Below, piece by piece: positions 1-7,091 of a stretch of DNA of 64,000 nucleotides. This DNA is from Alphaproteobacteria bacterium. GTDB lineage: Bacteria; Pseudomonadota; Alphaproteobacteria; Micropepsales; Micropepsaceae. Location: positions 114,895 to 178,894 of the forward strand of contig PMKE01000071.1 of NCBI GenBank assembly GCA_003158585.1, in the 5' to 3' direction. Made by a program: the position numbers and the translations under genes. Position 1 is the stretch's first letter. Each line of letters opens with the position of its first letter. The notes under the pieces are model-generated. The model saw only the letters and a program-made list of their open reading frames with translations. It had not been told where the DNA came from and did no database searches.

Positions 1-102
1 CTCCTCGATGGAGGAATAGGCGAGGTTGAGATGGAAGAAGGCGAACAGGCTGAGCGTGTCCGCCTCTGTGTCAAGCTGGCGGACGGGGAACGGGGCGTTC
101 AT
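1..102 (-). CDS. N-terminal fragment of an unidentified protein, cut by the window edge
   Basis: The ATG at 102 overlaps the stop of the ATP-grasp gene (ATGA junction), so this is the next gene of the same minus-strand operon. Only about 34 residues are visible, starting MNAPFPVRQLDTEAD and continuing into an aromatic stretch with FFHLNLAYSSIEE. I do not recognise the family. The four-base overlap and good codon use make a real gene likely. The rest lies outside the window, so length and function cannot be judged. Confidence 0.55.
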   Translation of the reverse strand, partial: MNAPFPVRQLDTEADTLSLFAFFHLNLAYSSIEE

Positions 103-1310
103 GCGGTCTCGATCCTGAGACAGGCGAGTGCGTCGTTCGCGGCCTTCAAGGCCACCTCGCGTGTGGCGCCGGTCGCCAGAACCATCGCGGCCGAGGGTCG
201 CTTGTCGCCCGCCGGCGGGATGACGTCGCCGAGCCTGGCCGTGACGATCATATCGGCGACGCCGGGAATCTTGCTCGCTTCGTCGGCGCCGCGGATGGAG
301 ACGACGCGCCCGGCCTTGGGAAAAGCGTAACGCTGGATGACGGGCTTCAGATATTTCGGCTCCAGGTCTTCGACAGGCTCGCCCAGCGCCACTCGGATGG
401 CGTTGCCGACGAAATCGACGCCGGTGTTGAGGGGAATTTCCCGCGTGCAAAAGAAGCCGCCGGAAAGCCGCGCCGCCAGTTCGATGACGTAGACATCGCC
501 CTTGTGCACCACGATGTCGCCCTTGACGGTGCCGTCGGTGACGCCGAGGGCTGCCGCGGCCCGCCCCACCACGTCCTTCACCTTCTCCTGGATGTCGGCC
601 GGGAGATGGCTCGGCAGGTCGCCGCCGTTCTCGATGAAATAGGGTGCGTAGCGTTCGAGGTATTCGTAATTGCGGTCGGAGAAGCCGGGCGTGTGGCAAC
701 GCCCGCCGGCCACGATCGATTCCGTCGAGATCTGCGGACCTTCCAGATACTGCTCGACCATGACGCGCTGGGTGGGCGAGTGCGAGCGGGCGAACTGGAA
801 GGCTTTGTCCAGATCCTGCAACCGCGCCAGGCGCTGCACGCCGCGCGAACCGCGGCTGTCGACCGGCTTGATGACCAGATCGCGACCGCGCTCTACGGCG
901 ATGCGTTGCAAGGCCTGGGGTGTCGCCACTTCCGAGAACCAAGGAACTGGAACGCCCCTCTCGGCGAAGCGCTGCTTCATGGCGAGCTTGTCGCAAGCCA
1001 GCTCCGCCGTCTCGCGCGTGATCCCGGCAAGGCCGAGGCGCGTGTTCACTGCGGCGACCGTCAGGGGCGCGTCGGCGGCGACACAGATGACGCCGTCGAT
1101 CTTGCGGATTTTCGTGTGGAAGCGGAACGCCGCCGCCGCCGTCATATCGGGTCCGTAGACGTCGGCGATCAGACAGGAATCGGCGTGCGCGAAGCCGGGC
1201 GCTTCGGGGTTGATGTCGGAGACGACGACATAAAGCCCCATCTCTTTGGCCCGGCGCGCGGCATCGGCGGCCTCGACGCCGCCCGAAACGATGAGAAGGG
1301 TTTTTTCCAC
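99..1310 (-). CDS. ATP-grasp ligase-like protein
   Basis: A 403-residue protein with the ATP-grasp layout of carbamoyl-phosphate-synthase/PurK-type enzymes. An N-terminal Rossmann-like pre-ATP-grasp domain (about 1-105, beginning LLIVSGGVEAA) is followed by an ATP-binding core (about 110-310) with the lysine-containing strand DLVIKPVDSRGSRGV and the metal-binding segment VYVIELAARLSGGF. A C-terminal lid follows. Such enzymes couple ATP hydrolysis to joining a carboxylate to an amine or other nucleophile through an acyl phosphate. It is the last complete gene of a sugar operon (methyltransferase, split transketolase, SDR), separated from the SDR by a repeat element. An activating step on a sugar acid or amino sugar is inferred; the substrate is unknown. 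Confidence 0.8.
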   Translation of the reverse strand: MEKTLLIVSGGVEAADAARRAKEMGLYVVVSDINPEAPGFAHADSCLIADVYGPDMTAAAAFRFHTKIRKIDGVICVAADAPLTVAAVNTRLGLAGITRETAELACDKLAMKQRFAERGVPVPWFSEVATPQALQRIAVERGRDLVIKPVDSRGSRGVQRLARLQDLDKAFQFARSHSPTQRVMVEQYLEGPQISTESIVAGGRCHTPGFSDRNYEYLERYAPYFIENGGDLPSHLPADIQEKVKDVVGRAAAALGVTDGTVKGDIVVHKGDVYVIELAARLSGGFFCTREIPLNTGVDFVGNAIRVALGEPVEDLEPKYLKPVIQRYAFPKAGRVVSIRGADEASKIPGVADMIVTARLGDVIPPAGDKRPSAAMVLATGATREVALKAANDALACLRIETA

Positions 1311-1328
1311 TTTTGCCCCCTACTCAAT

Positions 1329-1458
1329 TGTCATCCCGGGCAAGCGTCTTGAGCGAAGCGAAAGACGCGCGACCCGGGACCCACCTGGAAACATGCGTTT
1401 GTTTTGAAGTGGGTCCCGGCTCTGCGCGCTGCTTTCGCAGTGCTTGGCCGGGATGACA
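1329..1458. repeat. Intergenic palindromic repeat, copy 1 (full length)
   Basis: This element fills most of the gap between the SDR and ATP-grasp genes. It starts TGTCATCCCGGG and ends CCGGGATGACA, so the outer ends are inverted repeats. Inside are two further inverted segments: an arm running into GACCCGGGACCCACC and its reverse, GTGGGTCCCGGCTC. The same unit recurs at 13237 and, as a half, at 20784. Elements with these ends are common extragenic palindromes in alphaproteobacteria; the transcript could form a long hairpin between the two operon genes. Confidence 0.8.
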
Positions 1459-1492
1459 TATTTTTGTGAACGGACAGGGTTGGCACCAACCA

Positions 1493-2245
1493 TCAGAAGT
1501 ACAATCCGCCGTTGACGTTGATGGTCTGTGCCGTGATGTAGGACGACGCATCGGAGGCCAGGAACACCACCGCATCGGCGACTTCGCTGGTGCGGCCCAT
1601 GCGTTTCAGGATGATGTTTTCCGCCGCCTTCTGCACGCTCGCCGCCGCCATGCCGGCCGCCGCCATGTCGGAGGCGATGAGGCCCGCGGCCACGGTGTTA
1701 GAGCGCACCCCGTGCGGCGCGCCGAAACGCGCGACGACCTGCGCCAGCGAGATCAGGCCCGCCTTCGACGCGGCATAGTGCGCCGTGCGCGGCCCGCCAT
1801 ACTGTCCGCTGACCGAGCCGATGTGGACGATGGAGCCGCCGCCCGCTTCCGCGATCAAGGGCAGGAACGCCTGCGCGCAGACGAACGGTCCCCTCAGATT
1901 GGTGGACAGGATGAAATCCCAGTCCGCATCACTCACCTGATCGAAGTCGGTCGGTTTGTTGATACCGGCATTGTTGACCAGGATCGAGACGGGGCCGAAA
2001 CCACGCGCGTCCCTGGCGACGGCCTCGACGCCGGCGCGGTCGGTGACGTCCATTTGCAGGGCGAGCGCCCGGCGGCCCATGCCTTCGATCTGTTTGACGA
2101 CGGCGCCGGCCTCTTCCCGCTTCTCGCGGAAGGTGAGGATGACGTCGGCGCCCGCTTCGGCGAGACCGAGCGCGATGGCTCGCCCGATGCCGCGGCTGCC
2201 GCCGGTGACGACGGCGTTCTTACCGGAAAGGGAGAAGCGGCTCAT
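1493..2245 (-). CDS. Short-chain dehydrogenase/reductase (SDR)
   Basis: A 250-residue classical SDR. It has the NAD(P)-binding motif TGGSRGIG (about 14-21), NNAG at 91-94, catalytic Ser144, and the YxxxK pair at Tyr157 and Lys161. It ends in the FabG-like NVNGG. The ATG at 2245 overlaps the TGA of the transketolase C-terminal subunit gene by four bases, which fixes the start and implies translational coupling. It probably oxidises or reduces a sugar hydroxyl or keto group in the pathway that uses the split transketolase. FabG activity in fatty-acid synthesis is possible by sequence alone but unlikely from context. Confidence 0.85.
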   Translation of the reverse strand: MSRFSLSGKNAVVTGGSRGIGRAIALGLAEAGADVILTFREKREEAGAVVKQIEGMGRRALALQMDVTDRAGVEAVARDARGFGPVSILVNNAGINKPTDFDQVSDADWDFILSTNLRGPFVCAQAFLPLIAEAGGGSIVHIGSVSGQYGGPRTAHYAASKAGLISLAQVVARFGAPHGVRSNTVAAGLIASDMAAAGMAAASVQKAAENIILKRMGRTSEVADAVVFLASDASSYITAQTINVNGGLYF

Positions 2246-3213
2246 GAAAGACCTTCCTTGCGTGCGATGGCGCGCCTGGCGGCCGCCGCGATGAACGGCG
2301 CCGTGATCTGGAAATGCTCGGCCAGTTCGTCCGGCTCGCCGGAGGTGCCGAAGCAATCCCTCAGCCCCACGAACTCGATGGGGCAGGGAAGGTTCTGCGT
2401 CACCGCCTCGGCGACCGCGCTGCCCAGCCCGCCGAAGATGTTGTGGTCTTCGGCCGTGACCATGCAGCCGGTCTCTTCGGCACAGCGCCGCAGCAAATCG
2501 CTGTCGATGGGCTTGATGGTCGGCATGTTGACGACGCGGGCGTTGATGTCGTCCTCGGCCAGCAGCTCGGCGGCTTCCAAGGCACGCGCCACTTCCACGC
2601 CGCAGGCCACCAGCGTTACGTCGATGCCATGACGGATGATCTGGCCCTTGCCTATCTCGAACACGTGGTCGTCGCCGAACAGCCGCTTGGCGGGACTGCG
2701 CCCGGTGCGCATGTAGACCGGACCTTCGAATTCCAGGATGGCGCGCGTCGCCTGCGCGGTTTCGATCGGATCGGCGGGCGAGATCACCGTCATGCCGGGA
2801 ATGGCGCGGAAAGCTGCGATGTCTTCCAAAGCCTGCGCCGAGCCGCCGTCGGGGCCGACGTCGAGGCCGGGATGGCTCGCCACGATCTTGGCGTTGCGCT
2901 TGGCATAACCGATGGAGAGCCGCGCCTGTTCGTAGGCGCGTTCGAGGAAGCAGGCGAAGCCGGTGACCACCGGCAGCATGCCGACCGCGGCCAGGCCGCC
3001 GGCCGCCGCCATCATGTTCTGCTCGGCGATGCCGAACTGGATCAGCCGCTCGGGATGCGCCTTGCGCCAATGATGCACGCCGGTGCCGCCGGCAACGTCG
3101 GCGTCGAGCACGACCATCTTGGGGAATTCGTCGGCCAAGCCGACCAGCGCCTTGCCGAAGGCCTCGCGCAGAGAATCGCCGGATGAACCGATAAGGGCGG
3201 GTGCGTCAGACAT
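2242..3213 (-). CDS. Transketolase-like protein, C-terminal (pyrimidine-binding) subunit
   Basis: A 323-residue protein matching the pyrimidine-binding and C-terminal domains of transketolase or DXP synthase. FGIAEQNMMAAAGGLA carries the glutamate (about Glu64) that activates the ThDP aminopyrimidine. It needs the partner encoded by the preceding gene, whose end overlaps its start by eight bases, to bind ThDP. Split transketolases of about 300 + 320 residues are usual in secondary sugar pathways, where they move or condense two-carbon units. The housekeeping enzyme is normally a single chain of about 660 residues, so this pair probably has a specialised substrate. Confidence 0.85.
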   Translation of the reverse strand: MSDAPALIGSSGDSLREAFGKALVGLADEFPKMVVLDADVAGGTGVHHWRKAHPERLIQFGIAEQNMMAAAGGLAAVGMLPVVTGFACFLERAYEQARLSIGYAKRNAKIVASHPGLDVGPDGGSAQALEDIAAFRAIPGMTVISPADPIETAQATRAILEFEGPVYMRTGRSPAKRLFGDDHVFEIGKGQIIRHGIDVTLVACGVEVARALEAAELLAEDDINARVVNMPTIKPIDSDLLRRCAEETGCMVTAEDHNIFGGLGSAVAEAVTQNLPCPIEFVGLRDCFGTSGEPDELAEHFQITAPFIAAAARRAIARKEGLS

Positions 3214-4096
3214 CGAGAAGCTCCTTGATTTCGTCCTGTTCCGCGCCGAGGGCGGCGAGCGCCGTTTCTGCCTGTTCGCGCGAGAGTTTGACGCTGCCGT
3301 GCCAAGCGGGGCTGCCTTCCATGTAAGGCACGCCCTTGCCCTTCAGTGTGTGGGCGACGAGCACCGAGGGGCGCTCGCGCGTTGAGGCCGCCAGATGCAG
3401 CGTCGAGAGAATTTCGGGGATGTTGTGGCCGTCGATCTCGAACACCGTCCAGCCGAAGGCGCGCCATTTGTCGGCCAAGGGCGCGATGCCGCAGATGTCC
3501 TCGTTGAGGGCGTCCGACTGCATCTTGTTGTAGTCGATAATGGCGCAGAGGTTGTCGAGCTTGTGGTGGGCGGCGCACATGGCGGCTTCCCACACTTCGC
3601 CTTCCTGCATTTCGCCGTCGCCGAGCAGCGTGTAGACGCGGGGTTTGAGCTTCTGCATCTTGAGGCCCAGCGCCATGCCGACCGCGACGGAGAAGCCTTG
3701 GCCGAGCGAACCTGTGGAGGTCTCGACCCACGGCAGGTCGCGCACATGCGGATGGCCCTGGAAGCGGCTGCCCAGCCTGCGCAGGGTAAGCGCGTCGGTC
3801 TTGTCGCAGAAGCCGTGCCAGGCGCCGATGGCATAGAGCGTCGGGCAGGCGTGACCCTTCGACAGCACGAAGCGGTCCCGGCCCGGATCGTTGATGGTGG
3901 CCGGCCAGGCGTTCATCTCGGCGCCGTAGAGGCAGGCGAGGATGTCGGCGCAGCTGAGCGCGCCGCCGGGATGTCCCGAGGTGGCGCGGTAGATCGAGGC
4001 GATGGTGTGGCGGCGGGTGAATAGCGCGGCCTCGGCGATCTGGGTTTCCAGATCGGGACTGGCCGCGTCGTCACGCAAAGATGTGGCAGTGCTCAT
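3206..4096 (-). CDS. Transketolase-like protein, N-terminal (diphosphate-binding) subunit
   Basis: A 296-residue protein with the ThDP diphosphate-binding domain. RATSGHPGG lies near residues 38-45, SKGHACPTLYA at about 79-89, and the ThDP motif runs from GDG at 159-161 to Asn190. I chose the ATG at 4096 because an AGGGGAA purine run lies just upstream and the conserved fold begins soon after; a longer frame exists but adds low-complexity residues. It forms a heterodimer-type unit with the next gene. It lies 13 bases after the methyltransferase gene in one operon. Confidence 0.85.
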   Translation of the reverse strand: MSTATSLRDDAASPDLETQIAEAALFTRRHTIASIYRATSGHPGGALSCADILACLYGAEMNAWPATINDPGRDRFVLSKGHACPTLYAIGAWHGFCDKTDALTLRRLGSRFQGHPHVRDLPWVETSTGSLGQGFSVAVGMALGLKMQKLKPRVYTLLGDGEMQEGEVWEAAMCAAHHKLDNLCAIIDYNKMQSDALNEDICGIAPLADKWRAFGWTVFEIDGHNIPEILSTLHLAASTRERPSVLVAHTLKGKGVPYMEGSPAWHGSVKLSREQAETALAALGAEQDEIKELLDV

Positions 4097-4109
4097 GGTC
4101 GGGTTCCCC

Positions 4110-5276
4110 TCAAGCGGCCAGGCGCAGGCGCGCGCGGCCGAGTAAATCGGTGAAACGCAGAATTTCGGCGCCGGGGGCGCGCTCACGCGCCTCGGCCGCA
4201 ATCTCGTCGGCGAAGCCGCGCGACATCACGACGACGACGCCCGGTTTGGTTTCGGCCAGTGCTTCGGGACCCTTCAGAGCGCAGCCGTGGCGCTCGGCGA
4301 CGTGGGCCATAAGATGTGTGTCGATCAGCACACGGAGTTTCTTGGGATCGAAGCCGCCGTGCACCACCAGGCTGTCGAAGATGCGCCCGGCGCCCCACAT
4401 GGCGATGCCTCTGGGTGCCAGCGACGCCAACTCGGCGGCGACCGCTGCCAGCGCTTCGATGTTGTGGGCGCGGCCGGCGATATAGCTCGAGATCAACTCG
4501 TAGGCGCGATCCACTTCGCCCGGATCGGCGGCGGCGGGCACCTCGGCGTAATCGGCTTTCTTCGCCACCAGGAACAGATTTTCGCGGTCTGCGGGATCGG
4601 GGCGTTCGATGATCGCGAAGCCCGCGTTCTCCACCATGCGCGTCAGGGTGCGTTCGGAGAAGTGATAGAGGTGTTTGTCGATGAACCACTCTTCCACCAC
4701 GTCGTCGGCGCCGATCAGCTGGATGTTGGGCGCGTCCAGGATGAGAAGCCCGTCCGTTTTCAGCGTGCGGTGATGATCGCGCAGCACCTCGGCCGGATGC
4801 GCCAGATGCTCGACGGTGTGGCAGGAATGGACGACGTCGAAGCGCGCCGTTTCCAGCGCGGCGTCTTCGATGCGCGAGACGGTAAGTTCGGTGCGCGGCA
4901 TGCCGGCGCAACTCTGTGCCACGCGCTCGTCGGGTTCGACGGCGACGATCTCGGCTTCTGGTGCCGTCTCCAGCAGCGCCTTGGCGAAGCTGCCGCGGTT
5001 GGAACCGACATCGAGCAGCGAGAACGCGCCGTCGATGTGCCGGCGCACGGCGTCGATGGCGATCTTGGTGCGGAAGCCTTTGCCGTAACGCACATTTCCC
5101 CAGTCGGCGCCGCTCGAAACGGCGGGTGCGGCGCGCGGCGCGCGGTCGGCGCGCGGCAGGCTCTGCACCAGCCCGCAATGAGCGCAAACGTGAATGCCGA
5201 TGCCGCGGGTCGAACGTTCCGGCGCATAGACGAATCCAAGCTCGTCGCGACCGCAGAGTTCGCAGATGTCCGGCAT
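4110..5276 (-). CDS. SAM-dependent methyltransferase with N-terminal zinc-binding domain (sugar C-methyltransferase type)
   Basis: A 388-residue protein with three parts. An N-terminal zinc-binding pair is formed by Cys5/Cys8 and Cys31/Cys34. A class I methyltransferase core has motif I DVGSNRGSFAKA at about 89-100 and acidic VEPDE. A C-terminal domain has a glycine-rich MWGAGRIFDS and a second Rossmann-like fold. This order is that of NDP-hexose C-methyltransferases (TylC3/EvaC type), which methylate a ketosugar carbon. It starts the group of tightly packed genes with the split transketolase. The exact substrate is inferred only as a ketosugar or sugar acid. Confidence 0.8.
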   Translation of the reverse strand: MPDICELCGRDELGFVYAPERSTRGIGIHVCAHCGLVQSLPRADRAPRAAPAVSSGADWGNVRYGKGFRTKIAIDAVRRHIDGAFSLLDVGSNRGSFAKALLETAPEAEIVAVEPDERVAQSCAGMPRTELTVSRIEDAALETARFDVVHSCHTVEHLAHPAEVLRDHHRTLKTDGLLILDAPNIQLIGADDVVEEWFIDKHLYHFSERTLTRMVENAGFAIIERPDPADRENLFLVAKKADYAEVPAAADPGEVDRAYELISSYIAGRAHNIEALAAVAAELASLAPRGIAMWGAGRIFDSLVVHGGFDPKKLRVLIDTHLMAHVAERHGCALKGPEALAETKPGVVVVMSRGFADEIAAEARERAPGAEILRFTDLLGRARLRLAA

Positions 5277-5324
5277 TGAAACGAATCCAGGAAGAAACCG
5301 GTAACTATCTTCCGCCGCGCTTGC

Positions 5325-6152
5325 TTAATAATTCACTACGTATTCAGGCCGCGACGAATAGCCCAGCCGCTCCATCATGGGGTTTGCAATGCGCTCGAAC
5401 CGGCTGCGCTGCACTTCGTCCAGCAGCTTGTCTTCGGGGCGGTTCACATTGTGCGGGCGCGCGAACATCGCGAAATATTCCTCGCGAAAGGCAAGGCCGA
5501 GGAACTCGTAAAGCGAGCGTGCCGCCGTTGGGCTGGCACGCAATTCCTCCAGACGCAGGAACAGGCTGCGGCCGGGCAGCGCCGCCAGCGATTCCAGGAT
5601 CACGCGATTGATCTCGGCCCAGTGCCAGGCGATGCGCTCGAACTGGCTGAAGCTGCGGAACGCCTCGGCCGCTGGATCGCCGGGCCGGGGCAGGGGCCAC
5701 CAGTATTTTTTTTCCGGCGGCGGCGCGGGGTTGTGCACCGGGTCCTCGACATGGGCGCGCAGCACTTGGGTGGAGCGGTCGTCGTAGCACTCGTCCGCCA
5801 GCTTGTTGAAAAAGGAGCCGGCCACCTTCCGGCCGTCGCGCACCAGATGGACGAACTTGGCTTCCGGAAAGAGCGCGGCGAGGTCGCCGATCAGCCAGGA
5901 GAGCTTGTTCGACGAATCACCCCAAAAGGGCTTCTCGCAATAGCGGACGGCGGCGAGGTGAGTCGCGGAAAGCAGTTTGCGCGCCGCCTCCCCGTCGGCC
6001 AGGCCCATGGTGCGGCGCACGCCCAGCGGCTGCACCAGATGCACCATGTATTCGTGATGCATCTCGACGCCCGGCACGGCGGATAACGCCTTGTGCAGCA
6101 TGGCGGTTCCCGAACGCCCGCTCGAAACCACGAAAAACGGCCTTGTGGACAA
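5325..6152 (-). CDS. PAPS-dependent sulfotransferase family protein
   Basis: About 275 residues. The 5'-phosphosulfate-binding loop is FVVSSGRSGT at the N-terminus and the 3'-phosphate-binding segment is VHLVRDGRKVAGSFFNK. These mark the sulfotransferase P-loop fold that moves sulfate from PAPS to a hydroxyl or amine. The start is uncertain: I use a TTG at 6152 just before the first beta strand, preceded by a G-rich stretch; in-frame GTG codons lie both up- and downstream. It is divergent from the NeuB-type gene and 48 bases before the methyltransferase, so it probably heads the operon. Its place suggests sulfation of a surface or flagellar glycan. Confidence 0.75.
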   Translation of the reverse strand: MSTRPFFVVSSGRSGTAMLHKALSAVPGVEMHHEYMVHLVQPLGVRRTMGLADGEAARKLLSATHLAAVRYCEKPFWGDSSNKLSWLIGDLAALFPEAKFVHLVRDGRKVAGSFFNKLADECYDDRSTQVLRAHVEDPVHNPAPPPEKKYWWPLPRPGDPAAEAFRSFSQFERIAWHWAEINRVILESLAALPGRSLFLRLEELRASPTAARSLYEFLGLAFREEYFAMFARPHNVNRPEDKLLDEVQRSRFERIANPMMERLGYSSRPEYVVNY

Positions 6153-6172
6153 GTCGCGCCCCCGTCCCCTCG

Positions 6173-6187
6173 TTAACCCTCTCTTAG
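6173..6187. promoter_or_regulatory. Near-consensus CtrA box in the divergent promoter region
   Basis: The sequence reads TTAA, seven bases, TTAG, one mismatch from the CtrA consensus TTAA-N7-TTAA. It lies 21 bases upstream of the sulfotransferase start and 43 bases upstream of the NeuB-type start. Two perfect boxes occur 4 kb away beside the FlmG-like gene, which raises the chance that this one is functional, but a single near-match could be chance. Confidence 0.4.
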
Positions 6188-6230
6188 CCAACCGCACTTT
6201 AGAAACCGTTAAGACACCAACGGGGTTGTC

Positions 6231-7091
6231 ATGCAGCCGGTCTTCATCGCCGAAGCCTCCAGCAATCACGGTCGCGATCTGACGCGTGCCCTCGGCTTTG
6301 TCGATGCGGCGGCAGAGGCCGGCTGCGACGCGGTGAAATTCCAGCTTTTCCGCATCGACCGCCTGTTCGCCCCCGAAATCCTCGCCCGCAGCGAGAAGCA
6401 TCGTGCCCGTCGCGAATGGGAACTGCCGCTCGAACATCTGGCGCCGATTACCGAACACTGTTCGGAGCGCCGAATACTGTTTTCCTGCACGCCATTCTAT
6501 CTGGAAGCCGTTGAGGAGCTTCGGCCCCACGTCGCCTTCTACAAGATCGCCTCCTACGAGCTGCTGTTCGCCGACCTGCTGCGGGCCTGCGCCACCACCG
6601 GCAAGCCCGTAATGCTCTCGACCGGCATGGCCACGATGGAGGAAATCCTCGAAGCGGTCGCCGTGCTGCGTCAGGCGGGAGCTGCGGACATCACCCTGCT
6701 GCATTGCGTCTCGGCCTATCCGGCGCCCGTCGGCGAAGCCAATCTCTCCGCCATCGCGGCGCTGCGCGAAGCAACCGGCTGCAAGGCCGGCTGGTCGGAT
6801 CACACGCGCCGTCCCGCGGTAATCGAACGCGCCGTGCATCGCTGGGGCGCGGAGGCGGTGGAGTTCCATCTCGATCTCGACGGGCACGGCGCCGAATACG
6901 CCGCGGGACATTGCTGGCTGCCCGGGGAGATCGCGCCGGTCATCGCACGCATCCGCGAATCGTTTTCAGCGGACGGCGCGGGATTCAAGGAACCGCAACC
7001 ATCGGAGCGCGAAGATCGCGACTGGCGCGCCGATCCGGCCGACGGCATGCGTCCGTTGCGTCACATCCGTGCCGACTGGGTGCCTGTATGA
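6231..7091 (+). CDS. NeuB-family nonulosonic acid synthase (no SAF domain)
   Basis: A 286-residue TIM-barrel protein of the NeuB/LegI/PseI family, which condenses phosphoenolpyruvate with a six-carbon amino sugar to give a nine-carbon acid. Seen motifs are AEASSNHG near the N-terminus, KFQLF, FYKIASYE, the LSTGMAT strand, LLHCVSAYP, and a late VEFHLDLDGHG. Typical members are about 340-350 residues with a C-terminal antifreeze-like SAF domain closing the partner active site; here the protein stops after the barrel. The next gene starts at its stop codon (ATGA overlap). The exact sugar, pseudaminic-like or another, cannot be told. Confidence 0.8.
   Translation: MQPVFIAEASSNHGRDLTRALGFVDAAAEAGCDAVKFQLFRIDRLFAPEILARSEKHRARREWELPLEHLAPITEHCSERRILFSCTPFYLEAVEELRPHVAFYKIASYELLFADLLRACATTGKPVMLSTGMATMEEILEAVAVLRQAGAADITLLHCVSAYPAPVGEANLSAIAALREATGCKAGWSDHTRRPAVIERAVHRWGAEAVEFHLDLDGHGAEYAAGHCWLPGEIAPVIARIRESFSADGAGFKEPQPSEREDRDWRADPADGMRPLRHIRADWVPV

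Noticed and set aside
504-1352. Long open frame opposite the ATP-grasp gene
   Set aside because: It is the mirror of a clear ATP-grasp protein; its translation is Asp/Arg/Gly-rich without motifs, typical of antisense frames in GC-rich DNA.
1493-2245. SDR as the fatty-acid reductase FabG
   Set aside because: Sequence is compatible, but there are no fatty-acid synthesis neighbours and the gene is translationally coupled to a transketolase-like gene.
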